Positions 45,350-56,434 of a stretch of DNA of 64,000 nucleotides are shown here, in pieces. Position numbers and translations under genes: made by a program. Every line of letters begins with the position of its first letter. Position 1 is the stretch's first letter. The stretch spans positions 55,702,987 to 55,766,986 of the forward strand of contig OY288259.1 in NCBI GenBank assembly GCA_958450325.1. Reading direction: 5' to 3'. The notes under the pieces were generated by a model. That model was given only the letters and a program-made list of their open reading frames with translations, ran no database searches and was not told where the DNA came from. This DNA comes from Agrostemma githago. Lineage: Eukaryota; Streptophyta; Magnoliopsida; Caryophyllales; Caryophyllaceae.

Positions 45350-48041
45350 TATATATATGATTGAAGAGGTAAGAAAGTGTTACAAGAACAAACGAAATAA
45401 GGAGTATACAGTAACTAATTTTGTTCCTTTAATTTCATAACAAATAATAATGTGCGTGCGTGTCCGCATGCTTGTTTATTTGAATTGTCTTTTTACTCTT
45501 TACCTAGAGATTGTATGATTTCCCTCTCTTATACTCGAGGCATTCATTTCCATTGAAGATGCACCACCTGCACTTCCCTGAAAAATATATATATAAATCC
45601 AATTATCACAATTTTGAAACTAATTTCATAATGTTTGAATTATATATGTGTGTTTGTGTCCGAATATACATATACATATTGATACTATATTGATACTATC
45701 TTGACCATTAAATTAACAAAATTAATGGTCTAGATATATAACATTAATACAACTTTTTTTTAGAATATGATTTTCTTGTTTACCACTTGTTTTCGTTTAT
45801 CTAGTTTCATAGGGAGTACCGATTCTAATGTAAAAATTCAATTATTCTAACGAAATAAAAATGTTTATATAGAGTAACGAAAAAAATAAATTAGTTTATA
45901 CGAGTCGTTAAACTTAATAATTCGCCGAGAAGAATAATTTCTACTTATTTTAATAGACAACGTATCCTATCAAACGATCTTACCCTCACAATAAAGTGAT
46001 TAATACTCACCCACGCACATGAACGATGATCTCTGCTTTGTGTACGCAGTTAATGTTGACATATCTTTCACTATTGATCATACTTAATGCAACAACCAAA
46101 TAAAGTATTCTTACCTCCTCGAGCAACCGCATACGATCATGCTTATCTTTATTTGCAGCAGCAGCAGCAGCAGGGATTAACTTGGCAATCACCTTATGCA
46201 AAATTGTCCGATTTGCCGAAATTCCAATGACGGAGCACATGATGAAGATAACTATGGCTGCCCACAACGAACTTTGTTTTATTACGGTATAGATGCCAAC
46301 AACAAACGCGACCAAGGTGCCATATAGAGATTGTATCAGTATGAACACACTTCGATCCACCAATAAGCGAGCCATGTCGGGTTCTGAAACCATAGACCAG
46401 ATCAAGCAGAACAGGACCAACATTGAAGTACACATTGCATATACATCCGCCAACAAAAATATTAAGTCAGATTGTTTTCCAAGAAGAGCTTGCCCTGAGT
46501 TACTGTCAAGGCCACCCGGAAGAGTGAATCCTGCTGCGAATGTAATTGTTGCCAACAACGCGGCAACAACAGAGAGCGTGTTTCTTTTTTGCTCCAAATT
46601 GGTTCCAGGCTGAATGTATGATGTTTTTAGATACAGGTTCACTTTGATTAGCCTGCACATTTTCTCCTGCAAATTAGATTAGATTTGCTATTTTAAATCA
46701 AATAATTCCTCAAGAAATAATGACAGAAATAATTAGCTAGGGTGGTTATACATATACATACCCATTCATCATTTTCCTTACAAAGCTTGGCGAGTAAGTC
46801 CATGCTAGTTTTGCCATTGTAGTCTGGGATGGTGCGCTCGACCCCGTCATCAAGGAGCAGTACTTTCGCAAGAAGCATATCCTTTCTCTCTAGAGCACGG
46901 TGCAATGCTGTTGCACCATCATGATCTACTGTGTTCTTAAGCTCTGCTATCGCTGGAATTTTAAGGAAATTAGCGTATTCTTTGTATGTAGGTAGTTTTA
47001 TGTGGTGCAGAGGCGTGTCGTTTTCTTGGCGACAAACCCTTTGTAAGTCCTGACAACTGTCAATGAAGGCAAGAACTGCAACCGTCTCTTCGCGCTTACA
47101 AGCTCCAATCTAATCGAATTCTTCTTTTTGTATAAGAGAAGGGTTGTACAAAAGATTTGTGAACCAAAAAGCATTTGCTGTTTTAGCCTTGTCTAGGGTC
47201 GTCTTTCCTAAATCATTTCGCATGTTGATCATCCACCAGTATTTCTCAAGCAACATTCTACCCGTTTTCTCTGCATTCATCATCAGCTTATCTTAATCGA
47301 AATAAAGAATTAAATCAACCACCCATGTTTTGTTTTCCATATATATGATTACATACTCCGTACATGTTAGCATACCTGGACAAGCGGATAAACAATGAAG
47401 TAATGCCGTTCCATCATTGCTACGAAGCATCTGAAAACAAGGCTCCTCAATTTTCATGAATTCATCCACAACTTGAGCACAACCAGACCAGACAGCCAGA
47501 AAAAAAGAACTTTCGCCCTCGTTGTTGTAAATCCTACCCATAGTTGGTTCAATGGATAGGATCTGTAGTGCAAGTTGTTCATGTTTTGAGGCGTGATACA
47601 TGGCGATGTGTAATGGTGTGTTGCCGTGAATGTTCTTTACTCTCCAAGGAGGGCATTCTACGACCGCCACTACTAATTCTTGGTTTTCACCCTCGTTGTC
47701 TCCACTCACTTGATCTTGATAACCACGTACAAAAATTTGGGCTAGTTCGGAATCCCTCCTCCTCGCAGCAATGTGCAACGGAGTGTCGGACAACTTTCTC
47801 TTTCTCAAACACCTTTTGCTTAAAGATTTTGGTTCTCATTTCAGCAAGATCACCACCGCCTTCGAGAAGTAGCTTGCACGACCTTGCTTCCCCATCTGTT
47901 GCCCATTGATGAAGTATTGAGAATCCTTTGTCATCAATCTTGTCCAACCATTCTCCATGATTTTTGAACATGAACCTTATTACATCATCTGTTTTAATTT
48001 CGTTTACATCCTTCGTTGCGTTAGACAAACGGAAAAAAAAC

Positions 48042-48085
48042 TAGTTTTAACCCGCGCAAATTGCGCGGTTGTTTCTTCAAAAATT
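48042..48085 (-). mobile_element. Helitron 3' terminus, minus strand, in intron 1 of ankyrin gene 3
   Basis: Read on the minus strand: the hairpin CCGCGCAATTTGCGCGG, then GTTAAAA, then CTAG, with T after it. This is a textbook Helitron end. The 5' end must lie at higher coordinates within the intron but I could not place it. Confidence 0.8.
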
Positions 48086-48185
48086 GTACAAATTCCCAGG
48101 TAAGACTGCTGCACATTAGACATCCTCTAAAAAATAGTGTTATTCTACGAAGTAAAAAAACGTCTACATATATTAATTTTTCTCC

Positions 48186-48572
48186 CAATCTTGAGGAAAT
48201 GTGAAATGGAACAAACTTGTTTGAACATCAAAATTCATTTTAATATTCTTATATCCAAACATTATAAAAAAAATAGTGACCGATTATTGGTTGTTATTTC
48301 AAAGTAATTTATAAAGTTAGTCCAACGATATTTTTCCGATTTTTTTTTTACTTATCTATCTTCAGGAAAGATTTGACTTCTCAAATTAAACTCATGAACG
48401 TCAAAATTCATTTTAATATTTTTATATCCAAATCTTATAAAAAAATAGTAACCGATTATTGGTTGGTATTTCAAAGTAATTTATAAAGTTAGTTCAAAGA
48501 TATTTTTTCAATTATTTTTTGCTAGTTATCTACCTTCAGAAAAGATTTGACTCCTCAAATTAACCCCATGAA
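48186..48572. repeat. Tandem repeat, period about 173 bp, 2.2 copies
   Basis: Blocks with CAAAATTCATTTTAATATT start at 48229 and 48402, followed in both by ACCGATTATTGGTTG and CAAAGTAATTTATAAAG. A third partial copy begins about 48532 (CTTCAGAAAAGATTTGAC). It lies close to the Helitron 3' end and probably belongs to it. Confidence 0.85.
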
Positions 48573-50066
48573 TTTTATAGGTATATATGTTCTAATACGT
48601 GGTTATAACTTATAAGGTACTGTAGAAATTATGACAAAATATATGAATTAAACCTAATAATATGTACTCGTATCATATAAATGCATTTATAATTAGTAGC
48701 ATAATTTTAAAGTAATCAGATAAGTTACTCCCTCAATCTTATTCATTTACTATCTATGTTTGAAATCCTCTTAGCATAAAAAAATAGTTAACAAATTAAA
48801 AAGACAGGGGAGTATTAATAGACACCAAATAATGTGAAAATATATGACGTGAACACTATCTTATTCATATTTAGCCGCGAGTACTTGTCAACAATTGTAC
48901 TCTATATTCTTTTCACAAAAGCCTAGGTATATCTAATTTTTTTTTTCAATTTGCGGCTCTCTTTCAACGATAGTTTTTGAGGTTAACGACGTTGATCATA
49001 ATAATACGAATGCCCATGCCCAACTTTGCATATCCGACTTTCATTTCTTGATGTATTTGTCGTCTTATTGTTGTTTTTATTTGGGTACCCCATAGAAAAT
49101 CTTCTTTTATTTTAAATAATGGATATAACATGGAATGTAAAAGTCTAAACATTACGTTATTCTTCACAAAGTGACCAAAATTATAGGCAATGTTCGATAA
49201 AATAATCTAACCTTAAGACAAAAAAATTATAAATATATACTAAATAATCATTACTTAGATCATTAATATTTCTAGATATACGTATTCCATGTCAATGATG
49301 TTGGTTCACTTGTTGTAAACTCCATTACTTTGAGCCCTTAAATTAGTACTCGTAATAATGAAACCCAATTTACAAACCCCAACTTGTTAACTAACTTTCA
49401 TAATTTGTATTTCAACTTCGCTCACCATGCCCCTTGTGTTCATCTCAACATGTAGGTATCTCACACCAATCGCTTTAACACCAATGTGTACCGAACCACC
49501 ACCACCCTCTGTCACCCTCCTCATTGGGCCACCGCGCCGTTTTTCACTCTCCACCAAACAAACAATCAATCAATCAAAAATACCAAAATAAGTTGGTTCA
49601 GTAATTTGTTGATAAATATATGCTCAGACAATTTTCAAGGGGACTACATAGCAAAAATGACGAACACTGAAACTAACACAGAGTGCTTGTAAAGTTGTAA
49701 ATACTAAACAATAGAAGACTGAATTTCGTCGAATAATTGGTGTGCATTATCTAAATGCATGATCTATAGATTACAGTATAGTTCAAAAGTTCATAATTCC
49801 AATTTATATAGTTTCCCACACTCAAAATAATGTGAAAACCAATTCGGGAAGAACTATGCATATAGATAAACAGTAAATCCATACCCATATTGAAATGACG
49901 CAAGAAAAAATACTCAATATTACGTACTAATTCACTACATATATGATTCATTTCTCATTTCTAAAATTGAATACAAAAACCAATCATCCCAAACTAATTA
50001 AATCACTAATTAAACCTTTAATTAGTGTTACTTAACCAATCTGACATTTCGTCTCACCAAACCCAC
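48573..50066. other. Intronic DNA of ankyrin gene 3, no gene seen
   Basis: At 48725-48815 TACTCCCTCAATC and GACAGGGGAGTA face each other like a worn Stowaway MITE. The rest is AT-rich without recognisable features. Confidence 0.4.
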
Positions 50067-50408
50067 TATAAAAATCCAACCCAAACCCCCCAATTTCTCT
50101 CCAATTCACATCAATCAATCCTATTTGAACCGCTCAAAAATCTCGAAAATGTCATTCAATTCAAAACCATCATTTTCGTGACACTAACCATAATCCTCCC
50201 GATTTCAAACACTGCAACATCTCTTAGAGACTTTCCTAAGGACCCAAACCCGGGTTTTGACCCGACTGCAAGGCTGCAAGATACTTACGGTGACGCAAAC
50301 GATTGCTGGAGTACGCTGGCGGAACTCAGGCAATGGTCGAATGAAAACCAAGGTGATGTTGTCGATCTTCTTCATTGGCGACTCGGTCCAACTTATTCAC
50401 CCTTTTAG
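50067..50408 (+). pseudogene. Possible ECA1/EC1-like small secreted protein relic with promoter
   Basis: A TATAAAAA box (50067-50074) lies 75 bp before an ATG at 50149 in good context (CGAAAATGTC), but that ATG runs into a stop after 10 codons. The longer open frame, one base off, reads a hydrophobic signal (TIIFVTLTIILPISNTAT), then PGFDPTARLQ and NDCWSTLAELRQ, and ends at 50408. FDPTxxLxARL followed by xCWxxLxEL is the pattern of ECA1/EC1 egg-cell-type cysteine-rich proteins, but the following Cys and the CC pair of that family are absent. I infer a small secreted-protein gene with a 1-nt lesion just after its start and a lost C-terminus. Opposite strand to the host intron. Family assignment is tentative. 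Confidence 0.38.
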
Positions 50409-51960
50409 GAGGATTTTTTGAGGAGAGTGATTGTGAGAAATGTATAGCAATGGTGAATTTTGAGTGAGTAATTAAGGAAAATTATTGGGATAAAAATGAT
50501 ACGGAGGAGGATCTAAAGAAAGATGGGTGAGAAAATGAGAACTGAGGAGTGGTTTTGTATTGTGGGAAGTTGACGGTTTCTAAACTCCTCCCAAACTGCT
50601 AATAGAGGGGAGTTGGTGACGGTTTCCTATAATCGGTCGGTTATTTGCTTTTAACTTCCTCCTATGTGAAAAATGAGACAGTTTTTTTACTGATTTTGTA
50701 TACTTTGCATGTGCCACGTCGGATGCCACATAAGATCCATGTCAGATTCCAAGTTACAATCCTACGTAGCGCGTTTTGGAAGCTCAAAATGTTGTTACTT
50801 TAAGAAATAAAGGATATGATTGGGGTGCCAAGTGCCAACACATAAAAATAAGGCTTTTTTACATGTACCCTCCAACTTTTGAGTTTTATTTCGTATGTAC
50901 TTCTTTTTGGACAATTTTTTTTTTTTTGGAAAATGAGATGGTGCCACTTGTGCGCCACCGAGGATATTTTAGTAATTGACCAACATTATTTTATTTATCT
51001 CCTTTAAAAATTGATTTTAAAATGAGTTAGTTGTAAAGGGTAAATTTGACATTCTACTTGTAAATAAATTATAATTATATAATTTAAAAAAAGAAAAAAA
51101 ATCAAATAATAATTGAAAGAAATATTATAAAAAAAAATCTAGCATAATTATAGGTGTTTGTTAGGGCATATACTCGAAAAAAAAATATAATTATTCAGTT
51201 TTGTCGTATTTAATTATTTTAGTCCAAACAATTTACTTACGTTCGTTGTTATCTACCATTACTAATTTAAATTCACGTAGGCAGTACGATTAAATGTATG
51301 ATTCTCATTTATATCCATGAGCTTGAATTAGACGTTCTCAAATAATTAAAAAAATAAATTAATTTGTCACAAAATCAAATTGAGGTCCCAAAAATTGACC
51401 ATAAATATATTATAACATAATAATTGTAGTATAATAATAAAAAATCAAAGTAACCTATAGTTTAGAATTATTAGAATTTATTATTACGAAGTACTAAAAC
51501 TACCTATATAAAAAGTTAAAAACAAGTGCAAACGATCTTCTCGGGCCTAAAATGAGCACGAGTCCACACGATCTAATAATTTTAAAAATTAAATTAATTT
51601 GTCAGACAATCAAATTGAGGTCCCGTAAATTGACCATAAAAAATTGACGACACAACCTCAATTCAAAAGGTCGTCGCGTTTGAGTCGGGTTTCAACACTA
51701 AATTAACCGCTCATTTCGTATCGTATTGTTTTATCATTTTAATGGTGAAAAAAATAATCGTAAAGAAATCTAACTAGTAATACTACTAATTTACCTAATA
51801 TTTAAAAGATAAATTAGAGTATTAATTAATTTAAAATATTATCTTAATTGAATAAGTTATACTCCGTAATAAATAATAAATTACATGTATACCCTTTTGT
51901 ATTTGGCGCAAAATCAAAATAAAATCTTTCGATTTTTATTTTTTCTTATTTATTAATTAG
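50409..51960. other. Intronic AT-rich DNA, no gene seen
   Basis: Contains ACATGTACCCTCCAACTTTT at about 50860, similar to the end of the Mutator-like MITE at 54203. No partner end was found. Confidence 0.4.
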
Positions 51961-51995
51961 GGTGGCGCTCAGATTCGGCGCCACCCGGTGGCGCC
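51961..51995. repeat. GC-rich hairpin with alternative pairing arm
   Basis: The perfect 9-bp stem GGCGCCACC/GGTGGCGCC (51977-51985 and 51987-51995) has a 1-nt centre and is preceded by a third arm GGTGGCGC at 51961-51968. It stands out sharply in AT-rich surroundings. Confidence 0.88.
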
Positions 51996-52689
51996 CTATC
52001 ATTATCTTTTTTTTTTTTATCGTGCATAAATTTTGAATTTGTGTTCGAAAATTGGTAAAAAAAAAATCAAATTAAAGATCTTTTAAAGATGATAATTTAG
52101 AGAAAAAAAATTATCGCTTTACGAACTTCGAGTAAGGAATTATTGTTATTTGAAAACTTTCCGGACAAAAAACTCTGACTTAACGTAACTCCCGGTTACG
52201 AATTCGAAAATAAGTGTTTTTTTAACGTTAAACTGAAGATCTGATCATAAAGACGATCAATTTGGAAAAACAATGATCGATTTCCAAATTCATATTCAAG
52301 ATTATGCATTATGAACGGTATTTTGTCAAAAAGTAGGGATATATCATATAAAATACAATAGTCGGAGGACATTACAAAGAAAATACATAACTAATAATTT
52401 GGGTGCCCGAACACATAAATAAAAGTGATACAGAATATTCTGCGTGGTTTTTTTTTTTCCAGTTTCTATGGCGTAATGCCCTTCTTTTAGTCAAAATAAC
52501 TTTGACTTGCGATAACTTATATGGACATGAGTTTCGAACATGACAATATTTTCAAAGAAATCATTGTCTTTATAAGCTCTTCAATTCGACATTTTTTTCT
52601 CGCAATTTTGAAACTCGTACTAAGAATTATTCTTAGTCAAACGTTTTTAACCGAATAAACATTGACCAACGATAACTCTTTGTCATGAG

Positions 52690-53232
52690 TAGGGATGGCA
52701 ACGGACCGGATCCGGACCGGATCCGCATGGATCCAGATCCGGATCCGCACCCCTAGTAGCAGATCCGGTCCGGATCCGACTGATCCCAAAAATGTAGATC
52801 CAGATCCAGATCCGCCGGATCTGGATCGGATCCGGATCCGATCCGCGGATCCAATTTCTTACTTAAATTCTACAAAAATTTTAATTAATACGTATTTGCG
52901 ACCATATTAATTTTGATAATTTTACAAATAAAATCAAATATAAAGATTCATAATCAAATATTAATAAACTAAAAGAAAAAAGTGTTAGAAATAACCAAAA
53001 AAACACAAATTAAAGTACTAAGTTTTTTATTATTGTTAATTTTTTAATAAAACGGATTTGCGGATCCGGATCCGGATTTACTTATTAAGATCCAGATCCA
53101 GATCCGTTTAAAGATAGCGGATCCGGATCCGGATCCATATCCAACGGATCTCAAAATTTAGGATCCATATCCGATCCGTGCGGACCGGATCTTGCGGATC
53201 CGGATCGGATCCCGGATCCGTTGCCATCCCTA
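52690..53232. mobile_element. hAT-type MITE packed with GGATCC/CCGGAT repeats (hAT-4), 543 bp
   Basis: The ends TAGGGATGGCAACGG and CCGTTGCCATCCCTA are a perfect 15-bp inverted repeat. An exact 8-bp duplication GTCATGAG is at 52682-52689 and 53233-53240. Inside both arms is dense GGATCCGGATCC-type sequence, itself palindromic, with an AT-rich centre (about 52860-53060). No transposase. The frame at 52695-52910 (repetitive Asp-Pro) is a by-product of the repeat. Confidence 0.92.
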
Positions 53233-53750
53233 GTCATGAGTTCCAAAAATGATTTTTTTTTTCCAAACCTATCGTTCAAACGAGATATTTGGTTTGAAAT
53301 TAAAATCGCCTATTTCGGAATTCATAGCTGAGATTATTTAATGTAAGTCAAAGATTATTAGACCAAAATAAGAGAAAATAAGATTATACACCTGGTGTAC
53401 AATGCTATTGTACAACCAAGGCAAAGTTGCTGAGATTTTATATATATTTATTGAGCTTATGAAAGTTTCAGAGCTGAGTTGTAAGTCTTTGAGCTTAAAC
53501 ATTTATGTGATTTTCCTCGACAACTTTACACTAAAACTCAGAAAATTTACAGCAAAACTCGAAACTTTTGTGATAAAGTTCAAGATCTTAAAACCAAATA
53601 AGGGGTAGAACTAGAACATGAAAAAACACATGATATCACGTAGAATATTTCAAATATATTTTAATTTCTTTGAAAATCAAATCTAAATTTATTATTCATT
53701 TGACTTAAGTTATACTAATATTTTAAAGAAAAATAAATAAAAAGGGTCCG

Positions 53751-53900
53751 AGGGTAAGATCTGGATCTCGACAATGAGATCCAAATCCAAATCATTTTTT
53801 ACACATGGATTTGATCCATATCCTTATTCTCACGATCCAAAATATTGTTATCCATATCCGACACGTAGGAATGGATCTCGGGTTCTGGACAGGATCCGAG
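53751..53900. repeat. Diverged GATCC-rich repeat related to hAT-4
   Basis: Repeated GATCCAAATCC, GATCCATATCC and GGATCTCG words within 150 bp resemble a decayed arm of the GGATCC-rich element 0.5 kb away. No ends or duplication were identified. Confidence 0.45.
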
Positions 53901-54202
53901 ATACATTCATTGCCATATTTTTTAGTCCGTATGTACCCGCTACAATAGGTCACTTGTTGTGTCCGAGCCTGCTCATTACAACAAAGCAGGCTGACCCTTA
54001 GGCCTAAGTAAAACTATTTTTGTTTTCCTCTTAAAATAAGAGTTTGTTATCGTTAAATTTAGAAAAAAAATTACGGTAAGAACAATTAAGTCATCGTCAC
54101 TTTTAATTAGATATTGAAATTAAAAAATAAGTCGAAATTAAAAAAATGTCTACTAAAGATTGAAAAAAACAGTTTGCCATTATTATGACCGCAAAAATTC
54201 AA

Positions 54203-54778
54203 TAGTTTTTCTACGCGGTACCCCTGAACTTTTCACTTTCTTATCTGATACCCGTACCATGCATTGTACTCCATTTGCATGGTACCCTTGTATTTTACTA
54301 TAAACTTCGTTGGTACCCCTAAACTTTACCTAATTTGCACCCTTAAAATTTTTTTTTTCGTCAAGCTTTGGCACTAAACTACATTTTTTTTGTTCAAGCT
54401 ATATTAAAACTTAAACGTCATTTAACATACCTAATTAACCTATAATTGAACTTAAATTAACGTTATTCTTCTACTTGTTATATTCCAAATCTAAAAAGAG
54501 TATATTTTTGGCGTTATGTTGTCAAATCAAATGATAACACTCTCAATTACTGGTTAATTATTTAAGTTAAATGATATTGAAGTCTTAATCTAAACTAAAA
54601 ATATAATCTGACAACATAACTCGATGAAAAAAAACATTAAGGGAGACCAATAATTAAATTAATACTTCGTAGTAAAGTTCAAGGGTACTATGTATACACA
54701 TAAAAGATACCATGTATTATGTATACATAATACATATAAAAGAAAAGTAAAAAGTTTCGGGACATCATGTAGATAAAC
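54203..54778. mobile_element. Mutator-like MITE, 576 bp
   Basis: A 10-bp duplication AAAAATTCAA flanks it (54193-54202 and 54779-54788). The ends TAGTTTTTCTACG and (reverse complement of the right) GTTTATCTACATG continue as imperfect inverted repeats into CCCxxAACTTTTxAC. A 9-10-bp duplication is typical of Mutator-like elements. Confidence 0.65.
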
Positions 54779-54976
54779 AAAAATTCAAATACAATATCAA
54801 AATATTTTTAGTGTGCACTTATTTTTTTAAAAATAGACGAAGTAAATAAAATGATGGGCTAAACAGCCGACCTAGCGGCTCGCCTATAGATAATTTTTTC
54901 TAGTCCAAGTCGGTTCATTTATTTTATTTAAGCGGGCATAATTTGGTTTTTTTAACAAGTTGGCAGCTGTAGTGTA

Positions 54977-55180
54977 CTCCCTCTATTTCATTGATATCTT
55001 CCACATTTTTTTTTTCAATCATTTCTTTGATTTCTTCTAGTTTTCTTTTTTTTCTATCACATTTCTCTCTTACCTATGTGGCCCACATACTTTACTTACT
55101 CTCTACTTTTACTTATTTTATTATTTTTCTTAAGAAATGTGCCACTTTTAAGGTGGAAGAAATCAAAGAAACGGAAGGAG
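54977..55180. mobile_element. Stowaway-like MITE, 204 bp
   Basis: CTCCCTCTATTTCATTGATA at the left pairs with GAAATCAAAGAAACGGAAGGAG at the right, with TA on both sides (54975-54976 and 55181-55182). It lies about 75 bp from the exon 1 donor of ankyrin gene 3. Confidence 0.8.
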
Positions 55181-55914
55181 TAGTATGTAAGTAATAACTA
55201 CGAGTACTAACCAAAGCAATAAAAGATGAGAGAGTAATGAGTAATGAGTGAGCGACCTGAGAAATGGGCGGCATAATTGAAGGGAGTCAATAATACATTA
55301 TCCTGCGAAACGAAAATAGAGGAGGATGGCAGGGGAGACAGCAATATCTTCTGAGCAACAGCATTGAATCCGTTGTTGAGCGCATAGTGCAGCGGCGTTT
55401 TACCCTCATCGTCCACAATGGTGCAGCTCTCAAACTCGGGATCCATTCCCAGTATCTCCATCGCACATTCCTCGTCGCCCCTATTTTTTTTCAAGGCCAT
55501 GTGCAGGGGCGTTGAGTTGTTGCTAGTCACCGCCAACCACGGCTTCTCATTCTCATTCTCATTCTCATTAGACGATGCGTAGATTTGTTTGAAAATAATG
55601 ACGATCTGGTGGCTGACATCGCTGGGGACTGCAGCGGCGTGGAGCGGGGTCCAGTTGCCAACCTCGCTGGCTTGGAAGAGGAGCTGTTTTAGGATGTGTA
55701 AGGGGAGTATGTTCACAGCTTCCCTGATAAACTCGAGGTTGTCTCTCCATGCAGCCAGATGCAAGATGTTCCCTCCAGTATCCTCGTCGTCCTCGTCCTC
55801 GTCCTCCGGTTCCGGGGCTTCACTCAGGAAGTACTCCAAGGGTTGCGTGGAAAATGCTTCTCTTAAGAACTTCACATCTCCTGTAGTAGCCGCCTCCTTC
55901 AACGCCGCATCCAT

Positions 55915-56205
55915 CTTCAGTTACGAGTACTAGATTGTTGCTACGGAGGGAGTATTATTAATTAATTATTACTACTTGTACTATTGTATTTTTTCAATAC
56001 CAAGCGACGACTTCATAACCTAGTACTCTTATAATACGCCAACCACGACTCAACCAATTGTTTTTTCACTAATAATAATGCTCAATCACTACTCACTACT
56101 AACTCAGTTCCGATCAAATGTTGTTCTTCGATTTTGGTATAAAGAATATGGAAAGAAGAGCGAATCAATTATGAGATGACAAGTGAATCAAATTATCAAA
56201 TAAAG
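55915..56205. other. Upstream region of ankyrin gene 3 / flank of copia-3
   Basis: Only about 290 bp separate the ankyrin start codon from the copia-3 3' LTR. No clear TATA box was assigned. The stretch ends with the TAAAG duplication at 56201-56205. Confidence 0.5.
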
Positions 56206-56434
56206 TGTAGAAAAGTTATTGAAAGTGAATTGAGAATTTCATTAACATGAGCACAATATTTATACAGGCTAGAAACCTAATACAGTTAAGAAAAGAGTAA
56301 ACCTAGTATCTAACTAGAATCCTAGGAATAGGAAAGTTACACTATTTGACAATAATACAAAGATTACAAAATATAGCAGATTACAAAGACTAGAAGATAT
56401 TCCTCAATAATATCTTTAACTAATATCTTCAATA
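56206..56434 (-). repeat. 3' LTR of copia-3
   Basis: 229 bp. Element-strand start is TATTGAAGATATT and end is TTCTACA, as in copia-1. Confidence 0.93.

Larger units (their letters stand above)
45500..55914 (-). pseudogene. Ankyrin repeat / PGG-domain membrane protein gene 3, disrupted, with 7.3-kb first intron
   Basis: Exons (minus): 55914-55257; 47988-47376; 47270-46762; 46666-46115; 45577-45500. Exon 1 is intact (MDAALKEAATTGDVKFL, GGNILHLAAWRD, WTPLHAAAVPS, KTPLHYALNNG) and ends in the same phase (TCA G|GT) as gene 1. Its partner exon 2 lies 7268 bp away, where the paralogues have introns of about 190-230 bp. That pairing is inference from order, phase and strand. Lesions: net -2 nt in exon 2 near 47800-47821 before LSDTPLHIAARR; a TAG stop at 47110-47112 in exon 3 replacing a Trp that both paralogues keep. 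Exon 4 retains LPGG and four helices, plus an Ala run (AAAAAA). The last exon encodes GSAGGASSMEMNASS and ends at 45500. No element lies inside the coding exons. Confidence 0.8.

Noticed and set aside
52695..52910. Asp-Pro-rich frame in the GGATCC-rich element
   Set aside because: Produced by translation of GGATCC/CCGGAT repeats between perfect inverted repeats; not a gene.
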